This document shows positions 1-7,891 of a stretch of DNA of 46,745 nucleotides, piece after piece. Within the stretch, counting starts at the first letter, position 1, and every line of letters starts with the position of its first letter. Origin of the DNA: Oscillibacter sp. (GTDB lineage: Bacteria; Bacillota; Clostridia; Oscillospirales; Oscillospiraceae). Position numbers and translations under genes: made by a program. The notes under the pieces were generated by a model. The model worked only from the letters and a program-made list of their open reading frames with translations. It did not search any database and was not told the origin of the DNA. The DNA lies in assembly GCA_022791875.1 (NCBI GenBank), contig JAAVZX010000044.1, positions 1 through 46,745 on the forward strand. The letters run 5' to 3'.

Positions 1-86
1 GCCACTTTAAGAAAGCTTCGGGTCCGTTCTCCCGATGCGCTTGATTCTGCTATTCAATTTGCCTTTCGCTGCGTCTCCCCACATGA

Positions 87-545
87 TTGTCTTGCCTGGT
101 TTCGCTACGCTGGTTATTGTTTATTTTGAGAATTGCTCTAGGCACGCCGCTGCGCTACATCCCCCTGGCCTTCGGCTGCGTGATTCTGGTGAACATCGGA
201 GCCACCGGACGGCTGCGGGCGGACAGGACCCTGGAGGCAGTTCGGAAGCAGGGGGCCTTCCCCCACACAACCATGACCTTCTTGAAAAACAAGATCCAGA
301 TCGCGGAGCGGACGGGGGAGACATCAGAGCTGAAATACGACGGCATTTTCCGGCTGGTGGAGGACGGGGACTACCTGTACCTCTTCCTGAACCGGAGCGC
401 CGCCTACATGGTCCCCAGGGAGCAGTTGGAGGACGCCGACGCGTTCCGGCGCTTCCTGGAGGAAAAGAGCGGACAGACCTTCCGCCGTCCGGCCAGCCTC
501 CTGACCATGTCGCTCTCCACCCTTCGGGGACAGGGCCGTCGTTAG
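87..545 (+). pseudogene. 5'-truncated YcxB-like protein
   Basis: The C-terminal part (about residues 15-140) reads as a YcxB-like protein: one hydrophobic segment around YIPLAFGCVILVNIG, then a soluble domain with the family pattern of a tyrosine- and leucine-rich strand (DGDYLYLFLNR) followed by AAYMVPREQL. Full-length relatives normally have two membrane segments and a longer N-terminus. Here the only in-frame start is a TTG without a convincing ribosome site, and an in-frame TGA sits just upstream at 84-86. Base composition changes abruptly near position 140, from AT-rich to GC-rich. I therefore think the original 5' end is lost or lies across a rearrangement or assembly junction. Function is unknown for the family; a membrane-linked role is inferred. 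Confidence 0.45.
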
Positions 546-560
546 CGAAAACTCCCGGAC

Positions 561-593
561 AAGGGGCCTGACAGGTACGCTGTCAGGCCCCTT
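561..593. terminator. Bidirectional intrinsic terminator
   Basis: A perfect 14-bp stem (561-574 with 580-593) has a 5-nt loop and lies between two convergent genes, the YcxB-like fragment and dctM. The ends are AA/TT-flanked rather than carrying a long U-tract, but stem strength and the convergent position support termination in both directions. Confidence 0.75.
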
Positions 594-624
594 CCCTGAT
601 GCGCCGCGGAAAGAACCCCCAGGC

Positions 625-1905
625 TCAGCCCATCAGCAGATTGGGAAGGAACATAACCAGCGGTTCGCAGTATGTAATCAGAAGAAGGACCACGACCATG
701 GACAGGAAGTAGGGCAGGAACGCCTTGATGGTGTCCGTAATCGAAACCTTCGCAATGCCGCAGGCCAGGAAGAGGCACACGCCCACCGGCGGCGTAAACA
801 GGCCGATGGCCAGGTTGATGACCATAATGACACCGAAGTGAACCGGGTCCATCCCCAGGGCGGTGACGATGGGGAGCAGGATGGGGCAGAAGATCATGAC
901 GGCGGGGCTCAGGTCCATCCACGTGCCCACGAACAGGAGCAGAAGGTTGATGAGAAGCAGCAGCACGTACTTGTTCGTGGTAAGGCCCAGGACGGCGCTG
1001 GAGATAATGGCCGGGACGTTCTGCTGGGCGAAGACCCAGCCCAGAGCGGAGGCGGTGGCGATCATCAGCACCACCTGGCCGGTGGTAATGGCGACCTCCA
1101 GCATAATGCCGGGGATGTCCTTGATGGACAGCTCGCGGTACATGAAGCGGCCCAGGAGGAAGGTGTAGAGGGCGGCGACGCCCGCGGCCTCCGTGGGGGT
1201 GAAGAATCCGGTGGTGATGCCGCCCAGAATGATCAGAACGGTCATCAGCGCGGGGATTCCCTTGAAAATCGCGTGGAAAAATTCTTTCCGGGACATGGCG
1301 GCCTCGGCGGGGTAGTTCCGCTTCTTGGCGAAGACCCAGCTGACCAGCAGCAGGGCCGCGCCCACCAGAATGCCGGGGATGATGCCGCCCATGAACAGCT
1401 TGCCGATGGAGGCGCTGGCGGCGACGCCGAAGACCACCATGGGGATGCTGGGCGGGATCATGACGCCGATGGTGGAGCTGGTGGCGGTGACGGCCACGGT
1501 GACGTCCTTGTCGTAGCCCTTGTCGATCATGGCCGGGATCAGGATGCCGCCCACGGAGGCGGTGTCCGCCGCCGCGCTGCCGGTGATGCCCGCGAAGAAC
1601 ATGCTGGCCACGATGTTCACGTAGGCCAGGCCCCCCTTGAAGCGCCCTACCAGGGCGTTGGACAGCTCGATCAGGTCCTTGGTGATGCCGCCGATAGCCA
1701 TGAAGCGGCCGCAGAGCATGAACAGCGGCACGGCGATGAGGGTGAAGGAGTCCATGCCCACGTACATGCGCTGGACGAAGGTCATGTAGCTGATGCCGTC
1801 GCTGAGAATAATGCCCACGATGGAGGCGAAGCCGGTGCAGACGGCGATGGGCACGTTGAACAGCATCAGGCCGATCATCACCAGGAAAGACACAATGGCA
1901 ATCAT
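625..1905 (-). CDS. dctM: TRAP transporter large permease DctM
   Basis: Large membrane subunit of a tripartite ATP-independent periplasmic-type transporter; it forms the sodium-driven transport channel. The 426-residue product is the usual family length and is almost entirely hydrophobic, with the typical start MIAIVSFLVMIGLMLFNVPI and conserved glycine/proline segments such as ITGSAAADTASVGGILIP and FTPPVGVCLFLACGIA. The reading frame stays open upstream, but the ATG at 1905 is chosen because it gives the family N-terminus and overlaps the dctQ stop codon (ATGA), indicating translational coupling. It is the last gene of the minus-strand dctP-adh-dctQM operon and ends at the hairpin at 561-593. 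The substrate is unknown; an acid or similar anion is likely for the family. Confidence 0.93.
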   Translation of the reverse strand: MIAIVSFLVMIGLMLFNVPIAVCTGFASIVGIILSDGISYMTFVQRMYVGMDSFTLIAVPLFMLCGRFMAIGGITKDLIELSNALVGRFKGGLAYVNIVASMFFAGITGSAAADTASVGGILIPAMIDKGYDKDVTVAVTATSSTIGVMIPPSIPMVVFGVAASASIGKLFMGGIIPGILVGAALLLVSWVFAKKRNYPAEAAMSRKEFFHAIFKGIPALMTVLIILGGITTGFFTPTEAAGVAALYTFLLGRFMYRELSIKDIPGIMLEVAITTGQVVLMIATASALGWVFAQQNVPAIISSAVLGLTTNKYVLLLLINLLLLFVGTWMDLSPAVMIFCPILLPIVTALGMDPVHFGVIMVINLAIGLFTPPVGVCLFLACGIAKVSITDTIKAFLPYFLSMVVVLLLITYCEPLVMFLPNLLMG

Positions 1906-2393
1906 TTCGCAGGGCCCTCCTTTGCTTTCTTCTTCGCCCAGAGTTCCTGAAGGTTTTCCAGGGAGATCAGGACGAAGAGCACTCCCATGATGGGAAGGAT
2001 GAGATAGAACCAGGTCATGCTCCAGCCGGAGATAGGCGCCTTGCGCTTGGCGACGATGGACAGGAGCTGGACGCCGTAAAAGGCGGTGTAGGCCCCGAAG
2101 GCCAGAACCAGGACTTGGATGATGTAGTCCAGCACCTCCCGGAATCTGGGGTTGAACTGGCGGTAGAAGTAGTCCAGGCCCAGGTGCTGCTTGGCCCGCA
2201 GGGTCACGGCGCAGGCGAAGAAGCTGTACCACAGGAAGAAGAAGCGGCTCATCTCCTCCGTCCAGCTTGGAGGCGTGGACATGAAGGCCCGGCCGAAGAT
2301 TTGCAGCATGATCACCAGCAGGAGCAGGATGCCCGTGATCTTGACAGCCGGTTCCAGAAAGAACTTGAACAGCAGATCATTTACCTTTTTCAT
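1902..2393 (-). CDS. dctQ: TRAP transporter small permease DctQ
   Basis: Small membrane subunit of the TRAP transporter, which partners DctM in the membrane. The 163-residue protein shows four hydrophobic segments (near residues 15-35, 45-65, 88-110 and 128-148) and the family signature around SWTEEMSRFFFLWYSFFACAV. It starts with MKKVNDLL behind a clear AAAGGAGG ribosome site. Its stop codon overlaps the dctM start by 4 nt. It lies 19 nt downstream of the alcohol dehydrogenase gene, so P, Q and M components share one transcript with the enzyme between them. Confidence 0.93.
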   Translation of the reverse strand: MKKVNDLLFKFFLEPAVKITGILLLLVIMLQIFGRAFMSTPPSWTEEMSRFFFLWYSFFACAVTLRAKQHLGLDYFYRQFNPRFREVLDYIIQVLVLAFGAYTAFYGVQLLSIVAKRKAPISGWSMTWFYLILPIMGVLFVLISLENLQELWAKKKAKEGPAK

Positions 2394-2412
2394 TGCTTCC
2401 TCCTTTTCGCGT

Positions 2413-3576
2413 TCAGAGGACCATGTTGAAAATCGTCCACATCAGGTCCTCCGTCAGGGGCCGGGGGTTGCAGGTGATGTGTCCGGTGGTGCGTTGGATT
2501 ACGTCAATGAGGGCCTCCCGGGTGGGCAGCTCGCCGGGGATATAGGGACGCAGGGACTTGGGGGCGTTGATCCGGTTCTGGAGGGCCCGCACGGCCTCGA
2601 TGGAGGCCAGGGCGTTTTCACGCTCGCTCTTAGCGGCGTCGTAAACGCCGAACGCCTTAGCGATATCGGCGTAGGCGCTCTCGGCATAGTCCAGGTTCAG
2701 CTCCATGGCGGCGGGGAGGAAGATGGAGCAGGCGTCCCCGTGGGGGATGTGGTACATGCCGCCCAGAGGCTGGGCCATGATGTGGTCGATGCCGATGCCT
2801 GCCGTGATGGCGACGCCGCCCATGTAGCTGGCCAGCATCATCTGTCCCCGCGCCTCTCCATCATCGGGATGCTCAATCGCCGCGGGCAGGGCGTCCTTGA
2901 TCAGCTCGATGGCTTTCAGGCCGTACATGCGGGTGATGGGGGTGGCGTTCAGGGAGACGTAGCTCTCGATGGCGTGGCTGAGGGCGTCCATGCCGGTGGC
3001 GCTGGTGATGCTGGCTGGCAGATTTGCCGTCAGGCTGGGGTCCAGGATGGTGATCTCGGCGATCATGGTGTTGTGGTACAGGCTCTTCTTGAGGCCGTTG
3101 TAGTTGTTCACGACCACGCTGGTTTTGGTGGCCTCCGCGCCGGTGCCGCTGGTGGTGGGCACGGCCACGAACAGGGGCGGAACGGTGGTGGCCTGACGGC
3201 CTTCCATCTGGTACTCCTCCACCATGCCGCCGTTGACGGCCAGCATTCCGATGGCCTTCACCGCGTCGATGACGCTGCCGCCGCCCACGGCGACGCAGCA
3301 GTCGCAGCCGTTCTCCAGGAAGAGGTCCCGGCCCCTGTTGATCACGTGGAGATCCGGCTCGCCGGAGATCTCGTTGTAGAGGAAGCAGGCGATGCCCGCC
3401 TCCGCCAGCGTCCGGCTGAGTGCCTCACGGGCGGGGGTCCCGTTGACCAGGACGGACTTGGACGCCGCCAGGAAGACCTTCTTCTTCTGATACCAGCTCA
3501 GGATGCCGGGGAGCTCCGCCAGCTTTCCGTCGCCGAACATGACCCTTCTGTTGTGAACAATTTCCCAAGCTCTCAT
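2413..3576 (-). CDS. Iron-containing alcohol dehydrogenase family protein
   Basis: A 387-residue group III (iron-dependent) NAD(P)-alcohol dehydrogenase, the usual family length. The N-terminal half carries the nucleotide-binding stretch AVGGGSVIDAVKAI and the PTTSGTGAEAT motif. The C-terminal metal site is visible as GMDALSHAIE (Asp and His ligands), GIDHIMAQ (His) and YHIPHGDA (His). The family HAMAH motif normally has a second histidine near the nicotinamide; here it is glutamine (HIMAQ), which may alter hydride transfer or cofactor preference. Its place between dctP and dctQM suggests that it oxidises or reduces the imported compound or an immediate product; that is inference. Confidence 0.9.
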   Translation of the reverse strand: MRAWEIVHNRRVMFGDGKLAELPGILSWYQKKKVFLAASKSVLVNGTPAREALSRTLAEAGIACFLYNEISGEPDLHVINRGRDLFLENGCDCCVAVGGGSVIDAVKAIGMLAVNGGMVEEYQMEGRQATTVPPLFVAVPTTSGTGAEATKTSVVVNNYNGLKKSLYHNTMIAEITILDPSLTANLPASITSATGMDALSHAIESYVSLNATPITRMYGLKAIELIKDALPAAIEHPDDGEARGQMMLASYMGGVAITAGIGIDHIMAQPLGGMYHIPHGDACSIFLPAAMELNLDYAESAYADIAKAFGVYDAAKSERENALASIEAVRALQNRINAPKSLRPYIPGELPTREALIDVIQRTTGHITCNPRPLTEDLMWTIFNMVL

Positions 3577-3626
3577 AACCGTTTTCTCCTTATTATAATA
3601 TCAGACGCCCTTGACGGGTCAGAAAC

Positions 3627-3657
3627 AGCGGGGAGGGAGTGACCCCCCCTCCCCGCT
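3627..3657 (-). terminator. Intercistronic hairpin between dctP and adh
   Basis: An 11-bp GC-rich stem (3627-3637 with 3647-3657) follows the dctP stop codon on the minus strand and is trailed by only a weak T-rich run. It could act as a partial terminator or mRNA-stabilising hairpin, giving more binding protein than permease, as is common in transporter operons. Confidence 0.5.
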
Positions 3658-3693
3658 TCCCTTGCGAATGCGATGTGAACTTGCAGGCTGTGC

Positions 3694-4776
3694 TTACTTG
3701 CCGAAGAAGTCGTAGATGTCCTGGCCGATGGTGCTGCGGTACTCGTCGTACAGGGGGGCCACGGCCTCCATGAACTCGGTCTTGTCGGCGATCTCGCAGA
3801 TGGTCATGCCGTACTCGTTGGCCAGCTGATCCAGGACGACCTCCAGGCTCTCCTGGTCCAGCTTGGAGGAATAGGTACCGGCCTCCGCGCCGCACTCGTC
3901 GACGATGGCTTTCAGATCGTCAGGCAGGTCGTTGTAATAATCCAGGTCCATGGCCATGATGTTGGGCGTGCAGAAGTGCTCGGTGAGGACCACGTACTTG
4001 GTGACCTCGTACTCGGCCTGGGTGATGATCAGGGGCACGCTGTTCTCGGCGGCGTCCACGGTGCCGGTCTGGAGGGCCATATAGCGCTCGGTGGCGGCCA
4101 GGGGGACGGGGACCATGCCCAGGAGCTCCATGGCCATGCTCATAATGGCGGACTCCATGATGCGGATCTTGGTGCCCTTCATGTCGGCCAGGCCGCTGAC
4201 GGGGCCCTTGTTGGTGTAGACGCTGCGGGGGCTGCGGACAAACCAGCCGACGATTTTCAGGTTGGCGGCGTCCTGGAGGCGCTGGTCCAGGGTTTCGCCC
4301 AGGCCGGAGCCCAGGATGTCGATGAGGCTGTCCATGCCGTCGGTCAGATAGGGGAGGTCGAAGATGGAGAAGGCGGGGTCCAGGTTGCCCAGGATGCTGG
4401 TGCTGACCTCAGCGGCCTGGAGGCTGTGCATCTGCATACTGTCCACACAGTCGGCGTGTCCGCCCAGCTGGCCGGAGTCGTAGACCTGGACGTCGATGCG
4501 CCCGTTGGAGCGCTCATCCACCAGCTCCTCGAAGTAGTAAAACGCCTTGACGACGTTGTCCTCGGGGTTGGAGGGATTGGCCAGCTTGAGGACGTACTCT
4601 GCCCCGGCGGGGGCGTCGGAGCCCTGCTGATCGGAGGAGGAAGAGGCCGCGCCGCCGGAGGGGGCGCTTCCGCCTGTGCTGGAGGAACCGCCGCCCGCGC
4701 CGGAGGAGGACCCGCCACACGCGGCCAGGCTGAGGGTCAATGCGAGGGCGAGGATCAAGGAGAGCACTTTTTTCAT
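3694..4776 (-). CDS. dctP: TRAP transporter solute-binding lipoprotein DctP
   Basis: Extracytoplasmic substrate-binding subunit of the TRAP transporter. It has a lipoprotein signal (MKKVLSLILALALTLSLAAC, cysteine at residue 20) and then a low-complexity Gly/Ser linker to about residue 55. The DctP fold follows, with family motifs near YYFEELVDERSNGRIDVQVY and the segment MALQTGTVDAAENSVP, in which the domain usually contacts the carboxylate of the ligand. The 360-residue length is typical once the linker is counted. It is the first gene of the operon, starts behind GAAAGGGG, and has its own strong promoter at 4907-4935. Confidence 0.93.
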   Translation of the reverse strand: MKKVLSLILALALTLSLAACGGSSSGAGGGSSSTGGSAPSGGAASSSSDQQGSDAPAGAEYVLKLANPSNPEDNVVKAFYYFEELVDERSNGRIDVQVYDSGQLGGHADCVDSMQMHSLQAAEVSTSILGNLDPAFSIFDLPYLTDGMDSLIDILGSGLGETLDQRLQDAANLKIVGWFVRSPRSVYTNKGPVSGLADMKGTKIRIMESAIMSMAMELLGMVPVPLAATERYMALQTGTVDAAENSVPLIITQAEYEVTKYVVLTEHFCTPNIMAMDLDYYNDLPDDLKAIVDECGAEAGTYSSKLDQESLEVVLDQLANEYGMTICEIADKTEFMEAVAPLYDEYRSTIGQDIYDFFGK

Positions 4777-4896
4777 AATATACCCCTTTCTGGTGTGCCT
4801 GAGCCGCTCAGCAGGAGGCGCGGAGGCCGCGGGCGCTCCCTGGCGGGAGGGCTTTGGCAGCTGGTGCGCCTTAGCACGCAGACATCAGACAACTGA

Positions 4897-5787
<891 letters not shown>

Positions 5788-5795
5788 ATAAAATG

Positions 5796-5840
5796 AACCG
5801 CCGGTTTGCAAAGGTGTACTTTTGCAAACTGGCGGTTTTT
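5796..5840 (+). terminator. Intrinsic terminator of the recombinase gene
   Basis: A 17-bp stem with one G-U pair (5796-5812 with 5821-5837) and an 8-nt loop is followed by TTTTT. The inner part of the stem coincides with the left inverted repeat (5805-5831), so the same DNA may serve both as terminator and as recombinase site. Confidence 0.8.
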
Positions 5841-5943
5841 ACTGCCTACATGTTTATAATCGGCGGAACATTCTGAAAATTAAGAGCTTTCCGGAATTTT
5901 TTTAGAATCGTTTTTTCAATTTGTAAAAGTACACCATTCAAAA
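5805..5943. repeat. 27-bp inverted repeats bounding a possible invertible segment
   Basis: The sequence at 5805-5831 and the reverse complement of 5917-5943 match at 22 of 27 positions, including a 15/16 core (5813-5828 versus 5920-5935). The left copy itself has two TTTGCAAA half-sites around an 8-nt centre with an asymmetric GT middle dinucleotide, as in crossover sites of small serine recombinases. The 85 bp between the repeats is unusually AT-rich for this genome. Its position right after the recombinase and before the TnpB-like gene suggests a DNA inversion switch; a resolution site or an operator pair are alternatives. Confidence 0.5.
5857..5882 (-). promoter_or_regulatory. Sigma-D (sigma-28)-like promoter inside the putative invertible segment
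   Basis: On the minus strand TAAT (5879-5882) is separated by 14 nt from GCCGATTA (5857-5864), resembling the flagellar sigma consensus TAAA-N15-GCCGATAA. In the present orientation it points back toward the recombinase. If the segment bounded by 5805-5831 and 5917-5943 inverted, it would point into the TnpB-like gene. The match is modest. Confidence 0.35.
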
Positions 5944-6046
5944 GTGCAAGATTTTCAACCATCAAAGACGCGGCCTGCGGCCATGCTTCAGAGGAAAGGG
6001 GTGGAGGATTTTGCGTGGAAAGGACGCCGCTAGAGACGGTCGGAAA

Positions 6047-7186
6047 ATGCAGTACACCACCTTAAAAGTCCGCATCTACCCCACGCCCGAGCAGGAGGAG
6101 CTGTTCGAGAAAACCTTCGGCTGCTGCCGCTGGATCTGGAACCACATGTTGGCCGACCAGCAGCGCTTCTACCTCGAAACCGGCGCGTTCTTCATCCCCA
6201 CCCCGGCCAAGTACAAAGCAGGCGCGCCCTTCCTGAAAGAGGTCGACAACCAGGCCCTTATCCAGGAGCACAACCGGCTCTCCCAGGCCTTCCGGCTGTT
6301 CTTCAAGGACCCGGATCACTTCGGATACCCCAAATTCAAGCGCAGGAAGGACGACCGCGACTCCTTCACCGCCTGCAATCACGAGTTCACCTCCGGCCCC
6401 ACCATCTACCTCACCAAAGACGGCATCCGCATGACGAAAGCTGGAATTGTGCGGGCCAGATTTTCCCGCCGCCCCCAGGCGTGGTGGAAGCTCAAGCGCA
6501 TCACCGTCGTCAGGAGCAGGACAGGCAAGTATCACTGCTGCATCCTGTACGCATACACGGAAAAAGCGCCCGATCCGGTTGCCCCGACAGAGGAAACCAC
6601 CCTGGGCCTCAAATTCTCACCGCGCCACTTCTACGTGGACAGCAGCGGGGTTCCGGCGGACCCGCCCCACTGGTTGGGGCAGTCCCAGGAAAAGCTGTCC
6701 GCCATCCAGCGCCGGCTCTCACGGATGCAGCCCGGCTCCCAAAACTACCGGGACGCCGTTCAGAAGTACCGCCTGCTCCACGAGCACATCGCCAATCAGC
6801 GCCGCGACTACATCCACAAGGAATCCCGGCGGATAGCCAACGCCTGGGACGCCGTGTGCGTGCGGGACGGCGGGATGAACGAGCCGGGCAGGCTGACGAA
6901 CCGGAGAAGCGCCATGGAATCCGGCTTCGGATTCTTCCGGGAATGCCTGCGGGGCAAGCTCTCCAGGCAGGGAAAGCAGCTCCTGATGGCGGACCGCTGC
7001 TTCCCGTCCACGCGGACCTGCTTCCTCTGCGGCCACACGGCCGAGGAAATTTCCGCGAAGCGCCCCACCTGGACCTGTCCCTGCTGCGGCGCGGTCCTGA
7101 ACCGGGAGGCCAACGCCGCCCGGAACATCAAGGCCCAGGGCCTTGCCCAATACTTCCGTATGCAGGAGCGCCGCGAAAGCGCTTAG
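6047..7186 (+). CDS. Nuclease-dead TnpB homologue (TldR-type RNA-guided DNA-binding protein)
   Basis: A 379-residue TnpB/OrfB-family protein. The N-terminal half matches the TnpB helix-turn-helix and wedge regions (TTLKVRIYPTPEQEELFEKT; FGYPKFKRR). The RuvC core is recognisable but every catalytic acid is changed. The RuvC-I Asp of the clostridial GLDFS motif is Lys189 (LGLKFS). The RuvC-II Glu of CIEDLNM is Arg273 (CVRDGGM). The DRDxNAA motif is NREANAA (Asn352, Glu354). The zinc ribbon (Cys325, Cys328, Cys344, Cys347) is intact and the frame is full length, so this looks like selected loss of cutting, not decay. Such proteins (TldR) are known as RNA-guided repressors, some beside flagellin genes. 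The ATG at 6047 gives the family N-terminus; an in-frame TTG at 6011, close behind GGAGG, is an alternative start. Downstream lie csrA-like genes and flagellin. Confidence 0.85.
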   Translation: MQYTTLKVRIYPTPEQEELFEKTFGCCRWIWNHMLADQQRFYLETGAFFIPTPAKYKAGAPFLKEVDNQALIQEHNRLSQAFRLFFKDPDHFGYPKFKRRKDDRDSFTACNHEFTSGPTIYLTKDGIRMTKAGIVRARFSRRPQAWWKLKRITVVRSRTGKYHCCILYAYTEKAPDPVAPTEETTLGLKFSPRHFYVDSSGVPADPPHWLGQSQEKLSAIQRRLSRMQPGSQNYRDAVQKYRLLHEHIANQRRDYIHKESRRIANAWDAVCVRDGGMNEPGRLTNRRSAMESGFGFFRECLRGKLSRQGKQLLMADRCFPSTRTCFLCGHTAEEISAKRPTWTCPCCGAVLNREANAARNIKAQGLAQYFRMQERRESA

Positions 7187-7380
7187 CGCTCTTCATAAAC
7201 ACCCCCGCTATGCCGCCCGGAACAGCGGTGAAGGCCCATGGACACGGTCGGGGAAGCGTTGAGCGAAGGAAAATCAGACACGCTTTTTCTTCGCTCAGCG
7301 TTTTCCGGACCGCCCGTTGGGAAACGAGAGGACGTGTGCGCACGCCCGAAGCTCCGGGAGCGGAGACGCGCCCAGAGCGT
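7176..7380 (+). ncRNA. Candidate guide RNA (omega-RNA-like) of the TnpB homologue
   Basis: TnpB and TldR proteins use an RNA encoded across and just beyond their 3' end. This stretch is strongly folded: a small hairpin across the stop codon (7176-7190), a 5-bp stem (7205-7209 with 7224-7228), a 24-bp stem (7245-7268 with 7289-7312) containing three G-U pairs and one mismatch, and a short ACGC/GCGT stem (7366-7369 with 7377-7380). G-U pairs in a long stem point to function as RNA. The end of the scaffold and the guide cannot be fixed from one sequence. No open frame of gene-like quality occupies the region. Confidence 0.45.
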
Positions 7381-7408
7381 TCAAAATATTTTGACTGTGA
7401 CAAAATAT
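7381..7408. promoter_or_regulatory. AT-rich palindrome and direct repeats upstream of the first csrA-like gene
   Basis: A perfect 14-nt palindrome (TCAAAATATTTTGA, 7381-7394) is followed by a second copy of CAAAATAT (7382-7389 and 7401-7408, 19 nt apart). This is the only AT-rich stretch in the gap, so a promoter or operator for the csrA-flagellin genes is likely. It could also be part of the guide of the preceding RNA. Confidence 0.4.
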
Positions 7409-7478
7409 GAAATGCCGTGATGCACGGCGGCGGACGGAGGGAAAGCCGTTCCGCACATCTGAAAAGGAGTTGAACATC

Positions 7479-7844
7479 ATGCTCTGCCTGAACCTGTCCC
7501 CCGGCGAGTACATGACCATCGGAGAAAACGTGGTGGTCCAGCTGGACCGCATCTCCGGCGACCGCTGCAAGCTGGTGGTGGACGCGCCCCGGGAGATTGC
7601 CATCCTCCGGGGCGAGGTCCGGGAGCGCTCCGGGAAGGAACGCCCCGCCTGCGTCTTCGACGCCCCCCGCTGGCACCGGAAGGAGATCGCCTGGAACCGT
7701 AGCAAGGCCCAGGCCCTGAGCGCCATGCGGGCCCTCCTTGGCGAGATGGACGGCTCGGACCGCAACGTCCAGGCCCTCCGGCGGCAGCTTGAGCACATGT
7801 TCCCCGCGGAGCGGAGGGAGAGCGAAAAGGCGTCAAACGCTTAG
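7479..7844 (+). CDS. CsrA-like RNA-binding protein with C-terminal extension (1)
   Basis: Residues 1-52 align with the carbon-storage/flagellin translational regulator CsrA: MLCLNLSPGEYMTIGENVVV, then DRCKLVVDAPREIAILRGEVRER. Canonical landmarks kept are Leu4, Gly9-Glu10, the IG turn at 14-15, Ala36-Pro37 and Arg44. The usual RNA-contacting Arg6 (and the basic residue after it) is replaced by Leu6-Ser7. A 65-residue polar, charged tail not found in ordinary CsrA (55-75 residues) follows. The ATG at 7479 lies behind AAAAGGAG and gives the exact CsrA N-terminus. A second csrA-like gene and flagellin follow. In Bacillus CsrA represses flagellin mRNA and is antagonised by FliW; no fliW is visible here. 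Altered RNA specificity or heteromer formation with the neighbour is possible. Confidence 0.8.
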   Translation: MLCLNLSPGEYMTIGENVVVQLDRISGDRCKLVVDAPREIAILRGEVRERSGKERPACVFDAPRWHRKEIAWNRSKAQALSAMRALLGEMDGSDRNVQALRRQLEHMFPAERRESEKASNA

Positions 7845-7891
7845 GGCAGAGACGGTTCAAGGGATTGGACCGGGAGAGAAAGGAGTTTGAA

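Noticed and set aside
838..1950. 370-codon plus-strand frame across dctM
   Set aside because: Low-complexity His/Asp/Gly sequence antisense to dctM; not protein-like.
7407..7478. Upstream extension of the first csrA-like gene, and an ATGCCGTGA resembling the second csrA start
   Set aside because: The extension lacks a ribosome site, and CsrA proteins begin at the ATG at 7479. The resemblance to the second gene's start is short and may be chance or a remnant of duplication.
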